Below, piece after piece: positions 26,912-39,000 of a stretch of DNA of 64,000 nt. The translations under genes and the position numbers were made by a program. Within the stretch, counting starts at the first letter, position 1. The number at the start of each line of letters is the position of its first letter. The notes below the pieces were generated by a model. That model saw only the letters and a program-made list of their open reading frames with translations. It was not told where the DNA came from and ran no database searches. The DNA is from Vibrio sp. 10N (GTDB lineage: Bacteria > Pseudomonadota > Gammaproteobacteria > Enterobacterales > Vibrionaceae): contig NZ_BTPM01000001.1 of assembly GCF_036245475.1 (NCBI RefSeq), forward strand, positions 2,232,001-2,296,000, given 5' to 3'.

Positions 26912-28393
26912 ATGAAACGTGAACAGTGGGGATCCCGAGCGGGATTTATTCTTGCCGCGGTTGGATCCGCGATTGGTCTTGGGAACATTTGGCGCTTCCC
27001 TTACATGGCCTATGAAAATGGTGGGGGAGCGTTCTTTATTCCTTACCTCTTTGCCATGATTACTGCGGGTATTCCGTTTATGATCCTTGAATTTAGTATG
27101 GGGCAAAAATATCGTGGGTCTGCACCTAAAACGCTCGCAAAAATTAATTCAAAGTTTGAGTGGTTAGGCTGGTTCCAAGTCGGTGTAGCGGCAACCATTG
27201 CGGTTTATTATGTTGCAGTCATTGGCTGGGCCATTTCCTACTTTGGCATGTCATTTACTCAAAGCTGGGGCACCGATACCAACGCTTTCTTCTTTAGCGA
27301 GTATTTAAAGCTAGGCGACAATTCACCAACAAACCTTGGTTCTATTCAATGGAAGATCGCAGGTTCCATGGCGATTGCTTGGGCTATTACTTATGCCGCC
27401 ATTGCCGGTGGCGTGAAGTCTGGTATTGAACGTGCAGCGAAAATTATGATGCCAATCCTGTTCATCATGGTACTGCTGCTTATCGCTCGTATGGCTTTTC
27501 TTCCAGGTGCTCTCAACGGCATCAACTACATGTTTGAACCCGACTTTAGCAAGATTTGGGATGTAAAGGTTTGGGCTGCTGCGTATGGACAGATTTTCTT
27601 CACCTTGAGTATCGGCTTTGCCATTATGCTTGCCTACTCTAGCTACCTTCCTGAGAAGTCTGATATTACCAACAACGCGTTTATGACCGTGTTGATTAAC
27701 TGCGGCTTCTCGATCTTAGCCGGTATTATGATTTTCTCTGTACTGGGTTATATGGCACAAGAGCAAGGCAAACCACTCACTGAAGTAGTGACTGCGGGTG
27801 TTGGTTTGGCTTTTGTTACCCTACCTGCCGCGATCAACCTACTGCCAGCTCCCTATATTCTCGGCCCCCTATTCTTCTTTGCATTGGTAGTCGCTGGACT
27901 TAGCTCGCACATTTCAATCATGGAAGCTGTGACATCGGCAGTCATCGACAAACTGAAATGGCGTCGCAGTAAAGCTGCCACCATTATCTGTGGTACGGGG
28001 TTTGTGATCTCTATGGCGTTTGCAACTAATGGAGGCTTACTGCTACTGGATCTTGTTGATCACTTTGCAAACAACGTTGGTATCGTCACCAGTTGCTTAA
28101 TTGAAATAGTCCTCATGGCATGGCTGCTAAAAATTGCCGACGTACGCGACTACGTCAATAAAATATCTGACTTTACTATTGGTACATGGTTTGATGTCTG
28201 TCTGCGCTTCATTACCCCGGTAATTTTGGCCATTATCGTGGCGACTAAGTTCGCAACACTAATTTCAGATGGCTATGGCGGCTATGCTCAATCTGATCTC
28301 ATGCTCCTTGGCTGGGGGCTAATGGGATTACTCGTCGTGATTGGCATTGTCATTAACGCCACCAGCAGCAATTCTACATCCAGTGATGCTTAA
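26912..28393 (+). CDS. Sodium-dependent amino-acid transporter, NSS family large subunit
   Basis: The 493-residue inner-membrane protein has the LeuT fold with about 12 membrane segments. The opening EQWGSRAGFILAAVGSAIGL, GNIWRFPYMAYENGGG and YGQIFFTLSIGF are the sodium- and substrate-site signatures of neurotransmitter:sodium symporters. A 31-residue MetS-type subunit gene follows 18 bases downstream, so this is the MetP-like large subunit of a two-component methionine/alanine importer. Exact substrate is inferred from that partner. The start ATG has AAAGGAATT upstream. Confidence 0.92.
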   Translation: MKREQWGSRAGFILAAVGSAIGLGNIWRFPYMAYENGGGAFFIPYLFAMITAGIPFMILEFSMGQKYRGSAPKTLAKINSKFEWLGWFQVGVAATIAVYYVAVIGWAISYFGMSFTQSWGTDTNAFFFSEYLKLGDNSPTNLGSIQWKIAGSMAIAWAITYAAIAGGVKSGIERAAKIMMPILFIMVLLLIARMAFLPGALNGINYMFEPDFSKIWDVKVWAAAYGQIFFTLSIGFAIMLAYSSYLPEKSDITNNAFMTVLINCGFSILAGIMIFSVLGYMAQEQGKPLTEVVTAGVGLAFVTLPAAINLLPAPYILGPLFFFALVVAGLSSHISIMEAVTSAVIDKLKWRRSKAATIICGTGFVISMAFATNGGLLLLDLVDHFANNVGIVTSCLIEIVLMAWLLKIADVRDYVNKISDFTIGTWFDVCLRFITPVILAIIVATKFATLISDGYGGYAQSDLMLLGWGLMGLLVVIGIVINATSSNSTSSDA

Positions 28394-28411
28394 CAGTTAA
28401 GGAGTGTAACG

Positions 28412-28507
28412 ATGACCACAAGTGCAATCTTTATGATGATTCTAGGCCTAGGAATTACCTGGGGCGGTGCGTCTTACTGTATTCGTAAGGCAATGAATAA
28501 ACAGTAA
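28412..28507 (+). CDS. MetS-type small subunit of the NSS transporter (31 residues)
   Basis: The frame MTTSAIFMMILGLGITWGGA followed by SYCIRKAMNKQ is a single membrane helix with a basic C-terminus. It matches the recognised methionine/alanine-import NSS small-subunit pattern (LGLGITWGGASYCIRKAM). It follows the large subunit by 18 bases with a clear ttaaggag ribosome site. In Corynebacterium, MetS is needed for MetP activity. Confidence 0.9.
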   Translation: MTTSAIFMMILGLGITWGGASYCIRKAMNKQ

Positions 28508-28515
28508 TCATATTG

Positions 28516-28543
28516 GAGCCAGCGTATTTCGCTGGCTCTTGTC
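28516..28543 (+). terminator. Terminator of the NSS transporter operon
   Basis: Perfect 9-bp arms (gagccagcg / cgctggctc) with loop tattt are followed by ttgtcttt. Confidence 0.85.
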
Positions 28544-28661
28544 TTTCTGAAATTGAAACATGATTAGTGACTCTTATGATCGTTATAAGAAACCATAAAT
28601 AGTGGCACGACTCACCAATTGATATAAGTACGCCAAGTTCTTTAAATAAACCAAGGTGCGT

Positions 28662-29438
28662 ATGAAATATCTACTTCCTCTTGCGGCATTTGCGATATTA
28701 ACTGGTTGTAATTCATCAAGTAACGATCAAGATAACCCGGTACCTCAAACTCCTCCTCCGGCACACTTACCAGAAGGATCCGTTCCAGACCGTCCTCACC
28801 CAGACGCTGGAGAGCCAGGACACCTTCCAGGCGACCTTATTCCAGACAGGCTACCGATTACTTGGTATCAAGAAGTGGCGAATCGTTTTGGCATGACAAC
28901 TGAGGCGCTTGACCATGTCTGCCGCTATCAAGGGACACATCCTCAAATGGACATTCATGTCTCCTGTAACTGGCAAAATGACGAGTTGACCATCGTTTAT
29001 TTTGCTTCTCGTAGCTTGAGCGAACCCGAGTATTTCTTTGACCATGCATTTACATGGGCTGTCAGTGATGAGCATATTGCCAACGGAAAACTTTGGCCTG
29101 GAATCAATCACAAAGCTGTAGGTCTTGACAGCGAAACGGTCAGCATTGCTCCAGATGGCGCCATGTACAGCGTGGGCTATGATTGTATTGAAGAGAACTG
29201 CAATGGTATTCAACACACTCTGAACATCCGATCTAATGGCAACCATGTCACTTCTGACGGCACGCCCTACTATGGGCTCTCCGACTTCGATATCGACACT
29301 TATAGAAAGTCTGAGCGATTTTACATACACCTTGATTTCAGTGTAGAGAGTGAAGACAACCATCGAAACACCCTACATCTACCAGATGATTTCCCGGGAC
29401 TTATGTACAAGGTTCTAGCGCCCGCATTTGGCTATTAA
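28662..29438 (+). CDS. Predicted lipoprotein, unknown function
   Basis: The 258-residue protein has a lipoprotein signal, MKYLLPLAAFAILTGC, with the LTGC lipobox Cys at residue 16. The ATG at 28662 (AAGG 6 bases upstream) is preferred over the GTG two codons earlier. After the Cys comes a Ser/Asn and Pro-rich linker with an imperfect repeat (HLPEGSVPDR / HLPGDLIPDR), then a globular domain of about 180 residues with four Cys. I do not recognise the fold. It stands alone and has a terminator shared with convergent hisI. Confidence 0.75.
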   Translation: MKYLLPLAAFAILTGCNSSSNDQDNPVPQTPPPAHLPEGSVPDRPHPDAGEPGHLPGDLIPDRLPITWYQEVANRFGMTTEALDHVCRYQGTHPQMDIHVSCNWQNDELTIVYFASRSLSEPEYFFDHAFTWAVSDEHIANGKLWPGINHKAVGLDSETVSIAPDGAMYSVGYDCIEENCNGIQHTLNIRSNGNHVTSDGTPYYGLSDFDIDTYRKSERFYIHLDFSVESEDNHRNTLHLPDDFPGLMYKVLAPAFGY

Positions 29439-29446
29439 TCCGGTGT

Positions 29447-29486
29447 AAAAAAGCCAGCTTGGTAAGCATACCAAGCTGGCTTTTTA
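29447..29486 (+). terminator. Bidirectional terminator between the lipoprotein gene and hisI
   Basis: Perfect 17-bp arms (aaaaagccagcttggta / taccaagctggcttttt) around agca. Flanking A and T runs serve both converging transcripts. Confidence 0.95.
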
Positions 29487-29499
29487 TACCGAAAGAACG

Positions 29500-30122
29500 C
29501 TACTTATGACGTTCTTTAAGCTTGTTTACCACATCATTCATCGACAAGCCTTGGTCTTGCAACAATACCATCAAGTGATAGATAAGATCGGCAGATTCAC
29601 ACACTAGCTCATCCTTGTCACCCGACGTTGCCGCAAGCGCAACTTCAACGCCTTCTTCGCCCACTTTTTGCGATATACGCTTGGTGCCACGGGCATAGAG
29701 GCTCGCGGTATAAGAAGATTCCGGATCCGCATCTTTTCGAGCGGCAAGAAGTTGCTCAAGCTGATGAAGCCACACCATTTGCGACTCCTCTTGAGGATCG
29801 CCATCAAAGCACGTTGTTGTTCCGGTGTGGCAAGTAGGCCCGATTGGATCGACCTTGACTAGCAAGGTGTCATTATCACAATCCAAAGAAATGTTCTTTA
29901 ACTGAAGGACATTTCCTGATGTTTCACCCTTAGTCCAAAGGCGAGATTTGGTGCGTGAAAAGAAAGTCACTTGCTCGGTATCTAGCGTTTTTTCAAGCGC
30001 AGCTGGGTTCATGTAACCCATCATAAGCACTTGGCTGGATTGAAAGTCTTGGACGATCGCTGGAACCAAGCCGTCTACTTTTTCCCAGTCGATACGCTGT
30101 GTTAAATCGGCCGCTGTTTGGC

Positions 30123-30126
<4 letters not shown>
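29500..30126 (-). CDS. hisI: Phosphoribosyl-AMP cyclohydrolase / phosphoribosyl-ATP pyrophosphatase
   Basis: The 208-residue bifunctional enzyme (HisIE) catalyses steps 2 and 3 of histidine synthesis. The N-terminal cyclohydrolase has zinc and magnesium residues in [20 protein letters not shown] and the Cys of TTCFDGDPQ. The C-terminal pyrophosphatase domain (about 115-208) has [14 protein letters not shown] and [14 protein letters not shown]. Last gene of the his operon, its start overlaps the hisF stop by 4 bases. Confidence 0.98.
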
Positions 30127-31618
<1,492 letters not shown>

Positions 31619-31700
31619 TCAATCCTTTAGCCTCACGGCCTTGTGAGGCGTCATATGTCTGTTCTATTTAGTGCAAAGCACTTGCTTGGCAAAAACGGCG

Positions 31701-32318
31701 TTATACCAGTTCTAAGAAGTTCTGAATCAGCCTTGAACCCGCTTTCGAAGAGCGCTCTGGGTGGAACTGCACACCAAAGTAGTTACCACTTTGAATCGCT
31801 GCGCTAAACGGGTTTCCGTAGTCACACTCCGCAATGGTGTAGTCGCCCACTGGCATACCAAAGCTGTGTACAAAGTAGAAGTACTCGCCCTCTTCAATAC
31901 CGGCAAAAAGTGGGTTACCCGGAGCCGCTTTCACGGTATTCCAGCCCATGTGCGGTAGTGGCAAGTCACCCGTTTCTAGACGTCTTACTTCGCCTTCACA
32001 TAAACCTAAACACTCAACAAGCTCATCTGCCTTTTGGCCTTTCTCTTGAGAAAGCTTACCAAGCAGCTGCATACCGAGGCAGATCCCAAGCACGGGCTTT
32101 TCAACCTGTTTTACTAGCTCTATGAGATTACGCTCTTCGAGGTTTTTCATCGCTTCACTAGCCGTGCCAACGCCTGGCAAAAACAGTTTATCTGCAGCTA
32201 AAACCACGTCTGGCTCTTTAGAGATAACCACTTGATAGCCCAGACGCTCAATCGCGAACTTAACCGAAGAAACGTTAGCGCAGCCAGTATCGATAATGAC
32301 AACATTTTGGGTGGTCAT
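31701..32318 (-). CDS. hisH: Imidazole glycerol phosphate synthase, glutaminase subunit
   Basis: The 205-residue class-I glutamine amidotransferase supplies ammonia to HisF. The nucleophile Cys lies in [12 protein letters not shown] near residue 78, and the His-x-Glu pair is in [10 protein letters not shown]. Its ATG overlaps the hisB stop (TAATG). Confidence 0.98.
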   Translation of the reverse strand: MTTQNVVIIDTGCANVSSVKFAIERLGYQVVISKEPDVVLAADKLFLPGVGTASEAMKNLEERNLIELVKQVEKPVLGICLGMQLLGKLSQEKGQKADELVECLGLCEGEVRRLETGDLPLPHMGWNTVKAAPGNPLFAGIEEGEYFYFVHSFGMPVGDYTIAECDYGNPFSAAIQSGNYFGVQFHPERSSKAGSRLIQNFLELV

Positions 32319-33391
32319 TACAAGACTCCTTTACTGCTTGGTAGCTCATTGCCTTCCACTTTAATCGCTTGACGAAGTGTGCGGCCAAACGCTTTAAATA
32401 GACTCTCAATGATGTGGTGATCATTGTCGCCAGATGATGAGAGGTGCAGAGTGCACGCTAGGGTATCTGTGAGAGAGCGGAAAAAGTGAACCACCATTTC
32501 CGTTGAGAGATCACCAACCTGCTCCCGAGAGAATTCAGCGTCAAACTTAAGGTATGGGCGGCCAGAAAGGTCCAAACCACACTGAGCCAAACACTCATCC
32601 ATTGGCAGACTGAAACCAAAGCGGCCAATACCACGCTTGTCACCAAGCGCTTCTTTTAGCGCTTGGCCTAATGCCAATGCCGTATCTTCAATGGTGTGGT
32701 GATCATCAATGTGCAAATCGCCTTTCACAAGACACTTCATCTGGAAGCCGCCGTGCGTGGCAATTTGATCCAGCATGTGGTCGAAGAAACCCATGCCAGT
32801 TGAAATTTCGTTGCCGCCAGCTTCATCAAGGTTTACGAACACTTTAATGTCGGTTTCTTTCGTGGTGCGTACCACTTCAGCCGTGCGTGCTTTCACGGTG
32901 AGATCTTTTAGGATTTGCTTCCAACCCATGGTTTCAGGGTTGTACTGGATACCGCGGATCGCCATGTTTTCCGCAAGTTGTAGATCCGTTTGACGATCGC
33001 CAATCACAGCTGAAGTTTTAAAGTCCACCTTGCCGCTTTGTAGATACTCTTTGACCAGTCCTAGCTTAGGCTTGCGGCACGAGCAGTTGTCTTCGTCGAA
33101 GTGCGGGCAAATCAGCACATCATCAAACTTAACACCTTGAGACTCAAAGATTTCCATCATCATATTATGTGGGGCATCGAAGTCGGCTTGTGGGTAGCTG
33201 TCAGTACCGAGTCCATCTTGGTTAGTCACCATCACTAGACGGTAGCCTGCATCTTGCAGTGCTAACAGACTTGGAATGACGTATGGCTCAAGTTTCAACT
33301 TGTCTAGACGGTCAACTTGAAAGTCCACTGGCGGCTCGACAATTAACGTGCCGTCGCGGTCAATAAATAAAATTTTCTGTTGGTTGCTCAC
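32318..33391 (-). CDS. hisB: Histidinol-phosphatase / imidazoleglycerol-phosphate dehydratase
   Basis: The 357-residue bifunctional enzyme covers steps 6 and 8 of the pathway. The N-terminal HAD phosphatase has [14 protein letters not shown] and the zinc loop [14 protein letters not shown]. The C-terminal dehydratase has paired metal motifs [10 protein letters not shown] and [17 protein letters not shown] chose GTG at 33391 (SD aaaaaggatt, protein [14 protein letters not shown]) over the upstream ATG, which would add 14 atypical residues and overlap hisC. Confidence 0.96.
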   Translation of the reverse strand: MSNQQKILFIDRDGTLIVEPPVDFQVDRLDKLKLEPYVIPSLLALQDAGYRLVMVTNQDGLGTDSYPQADFDAPHNMMMEIFESQGVKFDDVLICPHFDEDNCSCRKPKLGLVKEYLQSGKVDFKTSAVIGDRQTDLQLAENMAIRGIQYNPETMGWKQILKDLTVKARTAEVVRTTKETDIKVFVNLDEAGGNEISTGMGFFDHMLDQIATHGGFQMKCLVKGDLHIDDHHTIEDTALALGQALKEALGDKRGIGRFGFSLPMDECLAQCGLDLSGRPYLKFDAEFSREQVGDLSTEMVVHFFRSLTDTLACTLHLSSSGDNDHHIIESLFKAFGRTLRQAIKVEGNELPSSKGVL

Positions 33392-33422
33392 TCTATAAAT
33401 CCTTTTTCTATTGCACCAGTGC

Positions 33423-34478
<1,056 letters not shown>

Positions 34479-34490
34479 TCACTCTCCTGT

Positions 34491-35789
34491 CTACGCTTTT
34501 TGTGCGTTCAGTTTCTCTACACGAATTGTCACGGCGCGTTTGTGGGCGTCTAGACCTTCGGCTTCCGCCATAGTCACAACGGTTGGTGCTAAGCCTAGTA
34601 AGCCATCTGAACTTAACTCTTGAACCGTCATGCGTTTTGAAAAGTCCGCCAAACCAAGGCTTGAGTAGGTGCGAGTGTAGCCATAGGTTGGCAAAACGTG
34701 GTTAGTGCCTGATGCGTAGTCACCCGCCGACTCAGGTGACCAGTCACCCAAGAAAATAGAACCTGCATTGTCCAGCAAAGGCAAAAGCTCGCGTGGGCTC
34801 TCAGTTTGAACAATCAAGTGCTCTGGGCCATAGTAATTAGAAATCGAGACACATTGCGTTAGCGATTCAGCAATAATAATTAAGCTAGAGCCCAATGCTT
34901 TTTCAGCGATATCTGCCCGAGATAATTGCTTTAATTGTCGCTTCACCGCTTCTGTTACTTGATCAGCAATGATTGGTGATGGTGTCACAAGTACAACTTG
35001 AGAATCTGGACCATGCTCAGCTTGACTCAATAGATCCGATGCGACGAAATCTGGATCCGCCGTTTCATCGGCAATAACTAGCACTTCAGAAGGGCCTGCT
35101 GGCATATCAATCGCCGCACCACGGAAGTCGTTGCTCACTTGGCGCTTGGCTTCCGTAACGTATGCGTTACCAGGACCAAAAATCTTATCCACTTTAGACA
35201 CAGTCTCAGTACCATACGCCATGGCTGCGACAGCTTGGCCACCACCGACATTGTACACTTCGTCGATTTTACATAGCTTGGCAACGTACAAAATCTCATC
35301 AGCAATTGGCGGAGGCGAACAAAGTACCACTTTACGACAGCCTGCAATTTGTGCAGGCACGCCAAGCATTAAAACCGTTGACGGTAGCGGCGCACTGCCT
35401 CCTGGAATATACAAGCCCACTTTATTGATCGGACGAGTGACCTGCTCACATACCACGCCAGGTTGGGTCTCTACACGCAACGCTTCTGGGCGCTGCGCTT
35501 TGTGAAACTTGGCGATATTAGAATACGCTTGCTCTAGTGCTTGCTTCATCTTTTCAGATAGACGCTCGGATGCCGCTTCAATGTCATCAGCCGAAACTCG
35601 AATCGAGTCCGGGCGAACACGATCAAACTTTTCAGTCAGATCAAGCAGCGCTTTGTCACCTTCACGACGAACTTGCTCGATCACTTCAGCGACGGCAGCC
35701 GTAATGTTCGCGCCCTCAGCAATAGCTGGACGCTCTAGCACAGACTCTTGCTGAGATTGACTTAAGTGTTGCCAAACTACCGTTCTCAT
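34491..35789 (-). CDS. hisD: Histidinol dehydrogenase
   Basis: The 432-residue zinc enzyme oxidises histidinol to histidine with two NAD. Signatures include [35 protein letters not shown] (general-base region) and GAIFLGDW-like [12 protein letters not shown]. It follows hisG by 3 bases. Confidence 0.98.
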   Translation of the reverse strand: MRTVVWQHLSQSQQESVLERPAIAEGANITAAVAEVIEQVRREGDKALLDLTEKFDRVRPDSIRVSADDIEAASERLSEKMKQALEQAYSNIAKFHKAQRPEALRVETQPGVVCEQVTRPINKVGLYIPGGSAPLPSTVLMLGVPAQIAGCRKVVLCSPPPIADEILYVAKLCKIDEVYNVGGGQAVAAMAYGTETVSKVDKIFGPGNAYVTEAKRQVSNDFRGAAIDMPAGPSEVLVIADETADPDFVASDLLSQAEHGPDSQVVLVTPSPIIADQVTEAVKRQLKQLSRADIAEKALGSSLIIIAESLTQCVSISNYYGPEHLIVQTESPRELLPLLDNAGSIFLGDWSPESAGDYASGTNHVLPTYGYTRTYSSLGLADFSKRMTVQELSSDGLLGLAPTVVTMAEAEGLDAHKRAVTIRVEKLNAQKA

Positions 35790-35792
35790 CGA

Positions 35793-36689
35793 TTACCCCA
35801 TCATCTTCTCAATTGGAAGGACAAGAATAGAGCTTGCACCCAGTTCTTTAAGCTGTTCCATGGTTTCCCAAAACAAATTCTCAGTGCTCACTAGGTGAAC
35901 CGCTACGCGTTCTTTGTCTGTCGATAGTGGCAAGACAGTTGGATCTTCTGCACCAGGAAGCAGTGATTTAATTTGCTCTAGTTTCTCAACTGGCGCGTGC
36001 AGCATGATGTATTTAGACTCTTTCGCCTGCTGAACACCTTGCATACGAGTAAGCAGCTTGTCGATAAGCGCAAGTTTGTCAGCATCAAACTCGCCCATAC
36101 GCTGAATAAGTGTCGCCTTCGAGCGGAAGATAACTTCAGCCTCTTTTAGGCCATTCGCTTCAAGCGTCGCACCTGTTGAAACTAAATCTGCAATTGCGTC
36201 TGCAAGACCTGCACGCGGCGCAACCTCAACAGAGCCGGTTAGCATACATGCACTAAAGTCGACGCCTTGCTCATCCATGTACGCTTTAAGAAGTTGTGGG
36301 TAGGTGGTGGCGATACGTTTACCAGCAAGATCTTGAGGGCCGTTGTATGTTTCGTCTTTATCAATAGCGATAGATAGACGGCAACCACCAAAATCGAGAC
36401 GACGAAGCGTTTTGAACTCGTTAGCCTCACCCAGTGCTTTACGGTCAAGGCGTACTTCTTCCAGTTCGTTCTCACCAATGAAGCCAAGATCAACCACACC
36501 ATCCATAATTAGGCCAGGGATGTCATCATCTCGAACTAGTAGCAGATCGATTGGCATATTTAGTGAGTGCACAACAAGACGCTCACCCATTACATTGAAC
36601 TTCACACCACACTTTTTCAGTAGGTCTTGGCTCTCTTTACTTAGGCGACCCTTTTTTTGAATCGCAATTCTTAGGCGTTGTGTTTGCAT
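35793..36689 (-). CDS. hisG: ATP phosphoribosyltransferase (long form)
   Basis: The 298-residue first enzyme of histidine synthesis condenses ATP and PRPP and is feedback-inhibited by histidine. ATG at 36689 ([21 protein letters not shown] 9 bases upstream) is preferred to a start six codons earlier. [15 protein letters not shown] is the PRPP-binding loop. The C-terminal ACT-like regulatory domain (about 225-298) marks the long, HisZ-independent form. It is the first structural gene after the leader and attenuator. Confidence 0.97.
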   Translation of the reverse strand: MQTQRLRIAIQKKGRLSKESQDLLKKCGVKFNVMGERLVVHSLNMPIDLLLVRDDDIPGLIMDGVVDLGFIGENELEEVRLDRKALGEANEFKTLRRLDFGGCRLSIAIDKDETYNGPQDLAGKRIATTYPQLLKAYMDEQGVDFSACMLTGSVEVAPRAGLADAIADLVSTGATLEANGLKEAEVIFRSKATLIQRMGEFDADKLALIDKLLTRMQGVQQAKESKYIMLHAPVEKLEQIKSLLPGAEDPTVLPLSTDKERVAVHLVSTENLFWETMEQLKELGASSILVLPIEKMMG

Positions 36690-36732
36690 TGCTGTATCCC
36701 TGTGCAAATTATTGATTTTAAACTTATAAAAC

Positions 36733-36767
36733 GAAAAAACCCTCGGGAGTTTTGGTCTCCCGAGGGT
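36733..36767 (-). terminator. his attenuator terminator
   Basis: On the leftward transcript, ccctcgggag / ctcccgaggg, a perfect 10-bp stem with a 7-base loop, is followed by TTTTTT. It lies between hisL and hisG. The upstream segments at about 36797-36835 carry matching ctcggg/ctcccg elements that can form the alternative antiterminator. Confidence 0.93.
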
Positions 36768-36842
36768 TTCATTCTTTAAATCTTAAATCGAACCTCCGAG
36801 AGTTTTACCTAGCTCTCGGGTATGCAGACATCTCCCGAAAGA

Positions 36843-36878
36843 CTAAGCTGGGTGATGGTAATGATGATGAATTTTCAT
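36843..36878 (-). CDS. hisL: his operon leader peptide
   Basis: The 11-codon leader reads MKIHHHYHHPA, with five His codons in seven. Ribosome stalling at these codons when charged tRNA-His is scarce should favour the antiterminator and allow read-through into hisG. This is the classical His attenuation arrangement. Too short for standard gene callers. Confidence 0.95.
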   Translation of the reverse strand: MKIHHHYHHPA

Positions 36879-36927
36879 ATCAAAGTTTTGCATACTTATT
36901 ACTGGGTTCCTTTGTATCTGTACCCTC

Positions 36928-36956
36928 ACACTAACTAAGCTCATGCGGATTTTCAA
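36928..36956 (-). promoter_or_regulatory. Sigma-70-type promoter of the his operon
   Basis: On the minus strand, TTGAAA is followed after exactly 17 bases by TAGTGT, about 50 bases before hisL. Spacing is ideal and the boxes are moderate matches. Inferred. Confidence 0.6.
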
Positions 36957-37047
36957 CCCCTATTTAGCAGATCGTGAGTTTTTTTTTTCGTACTCGCCAA
37001 TTAGTATGGAATTGACTGCATTTAATACCGAGTCGCAAAGCCACAAA

Positions 37048-37079
37048 TAAAAAAAAGGAGCCCTGTTAATGAGCTCCTC
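37048..37079 (-). terminator. Terminator of the NhaC-type transporter gene
   Basis: On the minus strand aggagc / gctcct with an 11-base loop is followed by T8, 20 bases after the stop codon. Confidence 0.85.
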
Positions 37080-37098
37080 AAAGATAACTTTACTGTGA

Positions 37099-38700
37099 TT
37101 ATACGTTTGCTTCTTTCGCCATTTTCGCTTTCGACAAAGCGGATAGCACGAAACATACCCCAATAAAGGTCACTGATGCCGCTGCAAAAGAAATCGCCAC
37201 TGAGGTAGTCATACCTAGAGTAATAAAGCCAACACAAGAAACCAACGCCACTGATAGAGCATACGGAAGCTGCGTAGAGACGTGGTCAATGTGGTTACAA
37301 CGTGCGCCTGTAGACGACAAGATCGTCGTGTCAGAGATTGGCGAGCAGTGGTCACCGAACACAGAACCTGCAAGCACCGCACCTAGCATAGGTAGCATCA
37401 TGGCAATATCTGTTGCACCCGCCATATCACCTGCGATTGGGAGCATGATGCCAAACGTACCCCAAGATGTACCTGTAGAGAACGCCATTAGGCCAGACAA
37501 TAAGAACAGAATGACTGGCAGCCAATGTACATTGATGTTGCCTTGAACCGTTGAAGAAAGGTACGCGCCCGTCTTCATGTCACCGATAACCGAGCCGATA
37601 GACCAAGCGAAGAATAGAATAAGAATGGCACCAAACATCGATTTTGCACCAATCCACATCGTCGTTGCGATATCAGCAACAGACAGCTTCTGTTTCAAAA
37701 CAGTAAATACCGCTGTTAGAAGACCTGCAGAGCCGCCATAAATAAGCGAAGTGCCGACATCTGTATTTTCAAATGCGCCAAGTAGGTTAAACGCAATCTC
37801 ATCCGCCGCCAGAGCTTGACCGCCGGTGTAGATCATCGCAGCAATCATTGCGCCAATTAGAACTAAGATAGGCAGTACTAGATCAGAAACAGAACCAAAC
37901 TCGCTTTCTTTAATATCCAGCTCTTCATTCAGTTCATGCGCTTCTTTTGCGTCGTTCTCTTTATCTTTATCAAAACCTAGACCTTGTTTCGCATTCAGTT
38001 CATGCTTGCGCATTGGACCCACATCAAGTTGGAACCAGGCAACGGCAAATACCATCAAGAGCGCAAACACAGCATAGAAGTTCATTGGAATTAGGCGAAC
38101 GTAAGCACCAATTGCGGAGTATTCTGTAATACCGTGAGCAACCAAAATACCGCTAACGATAGTCATGATGTATGCACCCCAGCTAGATGCTGGCATAAGC
38201 ACACACATTGGCGCGGCAGTCGAGTCAAGAATATAGGCTAGCTTAGCGCGCGATACATAGAAACGGTCAGTAACAGGACGAGAGATCGCACCTACAGCAA
38301 GGCTGTTAAAGTAGTCGTCAACGAAAATAAATACGCCAAGGAAAGCAGCCAGTAGTTTGGAACCACGTTTACTTTTCACACGAGCCTGTGCCCATTCAGC
38401 AAACGCTTTCGTGCCGCCAGACAGCGTCAGCAACGCAGTCATCATCCCCAATAGCAACAAGAAGCCAACAATACTCATGTTCCAAGTATTTAGGCCGCCA
38501 TCTTCAATAACCACACCCGAAACGGTGTCGAACACGTAGCCTGCAGCGTTTACTGCAGAATAGTCATTAAGTAAGAAGGCACCCAAAACGATACCCACAC
38601 CCAACGATAGTAAAACGCGACGGGTAATAATAGCCAAACTCAATGCTACGATCGGCGGTAGCAGTGACAATGGTGATGTAGCAAAATCGATTAAATTCAT
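37099..38700 (-). CDS. lysW: NhaC-superfamily transporter, predicted lysine transporter (LysW type)
   Basis: The 533-residue inner-membrane protein has about 12 membrane segments of the Na+/H+ antiporter NhaC superfamily, with FIFVDDYFNSLAVGAISRPV and GDHCSPISDTTILSSTGA typical of that group. A highly charged cytoplasmic loop (DKENDAKEAHELNEELDIKE) sits near residue 240. ATG at 38700 is chosen over an upstream TTG. General annotation would call it a sodium/proton antiporter, but the leader is a lysine riboswitch. Comparative work (Rodionov and colleagues) assigned such proteins as lysine transporters, LysW. Substrate is therefore inferred from regulation. Confidence 0.88.
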   Translation of the reverse strand: MNLIDFATSPLSLLPPIVALSLAIITRRVLLSLGVGIVLGAFLLNDYSAVNAAGYVFDTVSGVVIEDGGLNTWNMSIVGFLLLLGMMTALLTLSGGTKAFAEWAQARVKSKRGSKLLAAFLGVFIFVDDYFNSLAVGAISRPVTDRFYVSRAKLAYILDSTAAPMCVLMPASSWGAYIMTIVSGILVAHGITEYSAIGAYVRLIPMNFYAVFALLMVFAVAWFQLDVGPMRKHELNAKQGLGFDKDKENDAKEAHELNEELDIKESEFGSVSDLVLPILVLIGAMIAAMIYTGGQALAADEIAFNLLGAFENTDVGTSLIYGGSAGLLTAVFTVLKQKLSVADIATTMWIGAKSMFGAILILFFAWSIGSVIGDMKTGAYLSSTVQGNINVHWLPVILFLLSGLMAFSTGTSWGTFGIMLPIAGDMAGATDIAMMLPMLGAVLAGSVFGDHCSPISDTTILSSTGARCNHIDHVSTQLPYALSVALVSCVGFITLGMTTSVAISFAAASVTFIGVCFVLSALSKAKMAKEANV

Positions 38701-38819
38701 GATCTTCAAAAACCAGTTTTTATTATGGTCAGAGATCTACTGCAGACATGCGTCATAGAGACGAGAAGTCCAGACGCAAACGTTGAACTAAGCGAAAGGG
38801 AAGTGAACACTTCACCCAA

Positions 38820-39000
38820 CCCTACAGTAGCGCTCCATAGTTTAACAATATAATAGACTATGGCAGTGTTGTTCCTTTCGAAGACAACCCCAGCGAGCAA
38901 GATTGATGGTCTTTTCTCACTTCGGCGATAGCGCCTTTCATCATCGTTCATTGGTATCACCCCAACGATGGTTACTGATCACTATCGCGCCTCTACATCA
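38820..39000 (-). ncRNA. Lysine riboswitch (L box)
   Basis: Reading leftward from about 38997, the conserved core blocks appear in order: GTAGAGGCGCG, AGTAACCATC, GAAAGGCGCTATCGCCGAAG, GCTGGGG, CTGCCATAGTC and GGAGCGCTACTG. The first and last blocks pair as helix P1 (GTAG/CTAC). The aptamer ends about 120 bases before the transporter start. No hairpin followed by a T-run is seen in that interval, only GAAGTG/CACTTC, so control is more likely at translation than by termination. Confidence 0.93.

Noticed and set aside
28851..29363. 170-codon leftward frame inside the lipoprotein gene
   Set aside because: Antisense to a frame with a proper lipobox, ribosome site and terminator. Treated as a shadow frame, although the lipoprotein itself has no known family.
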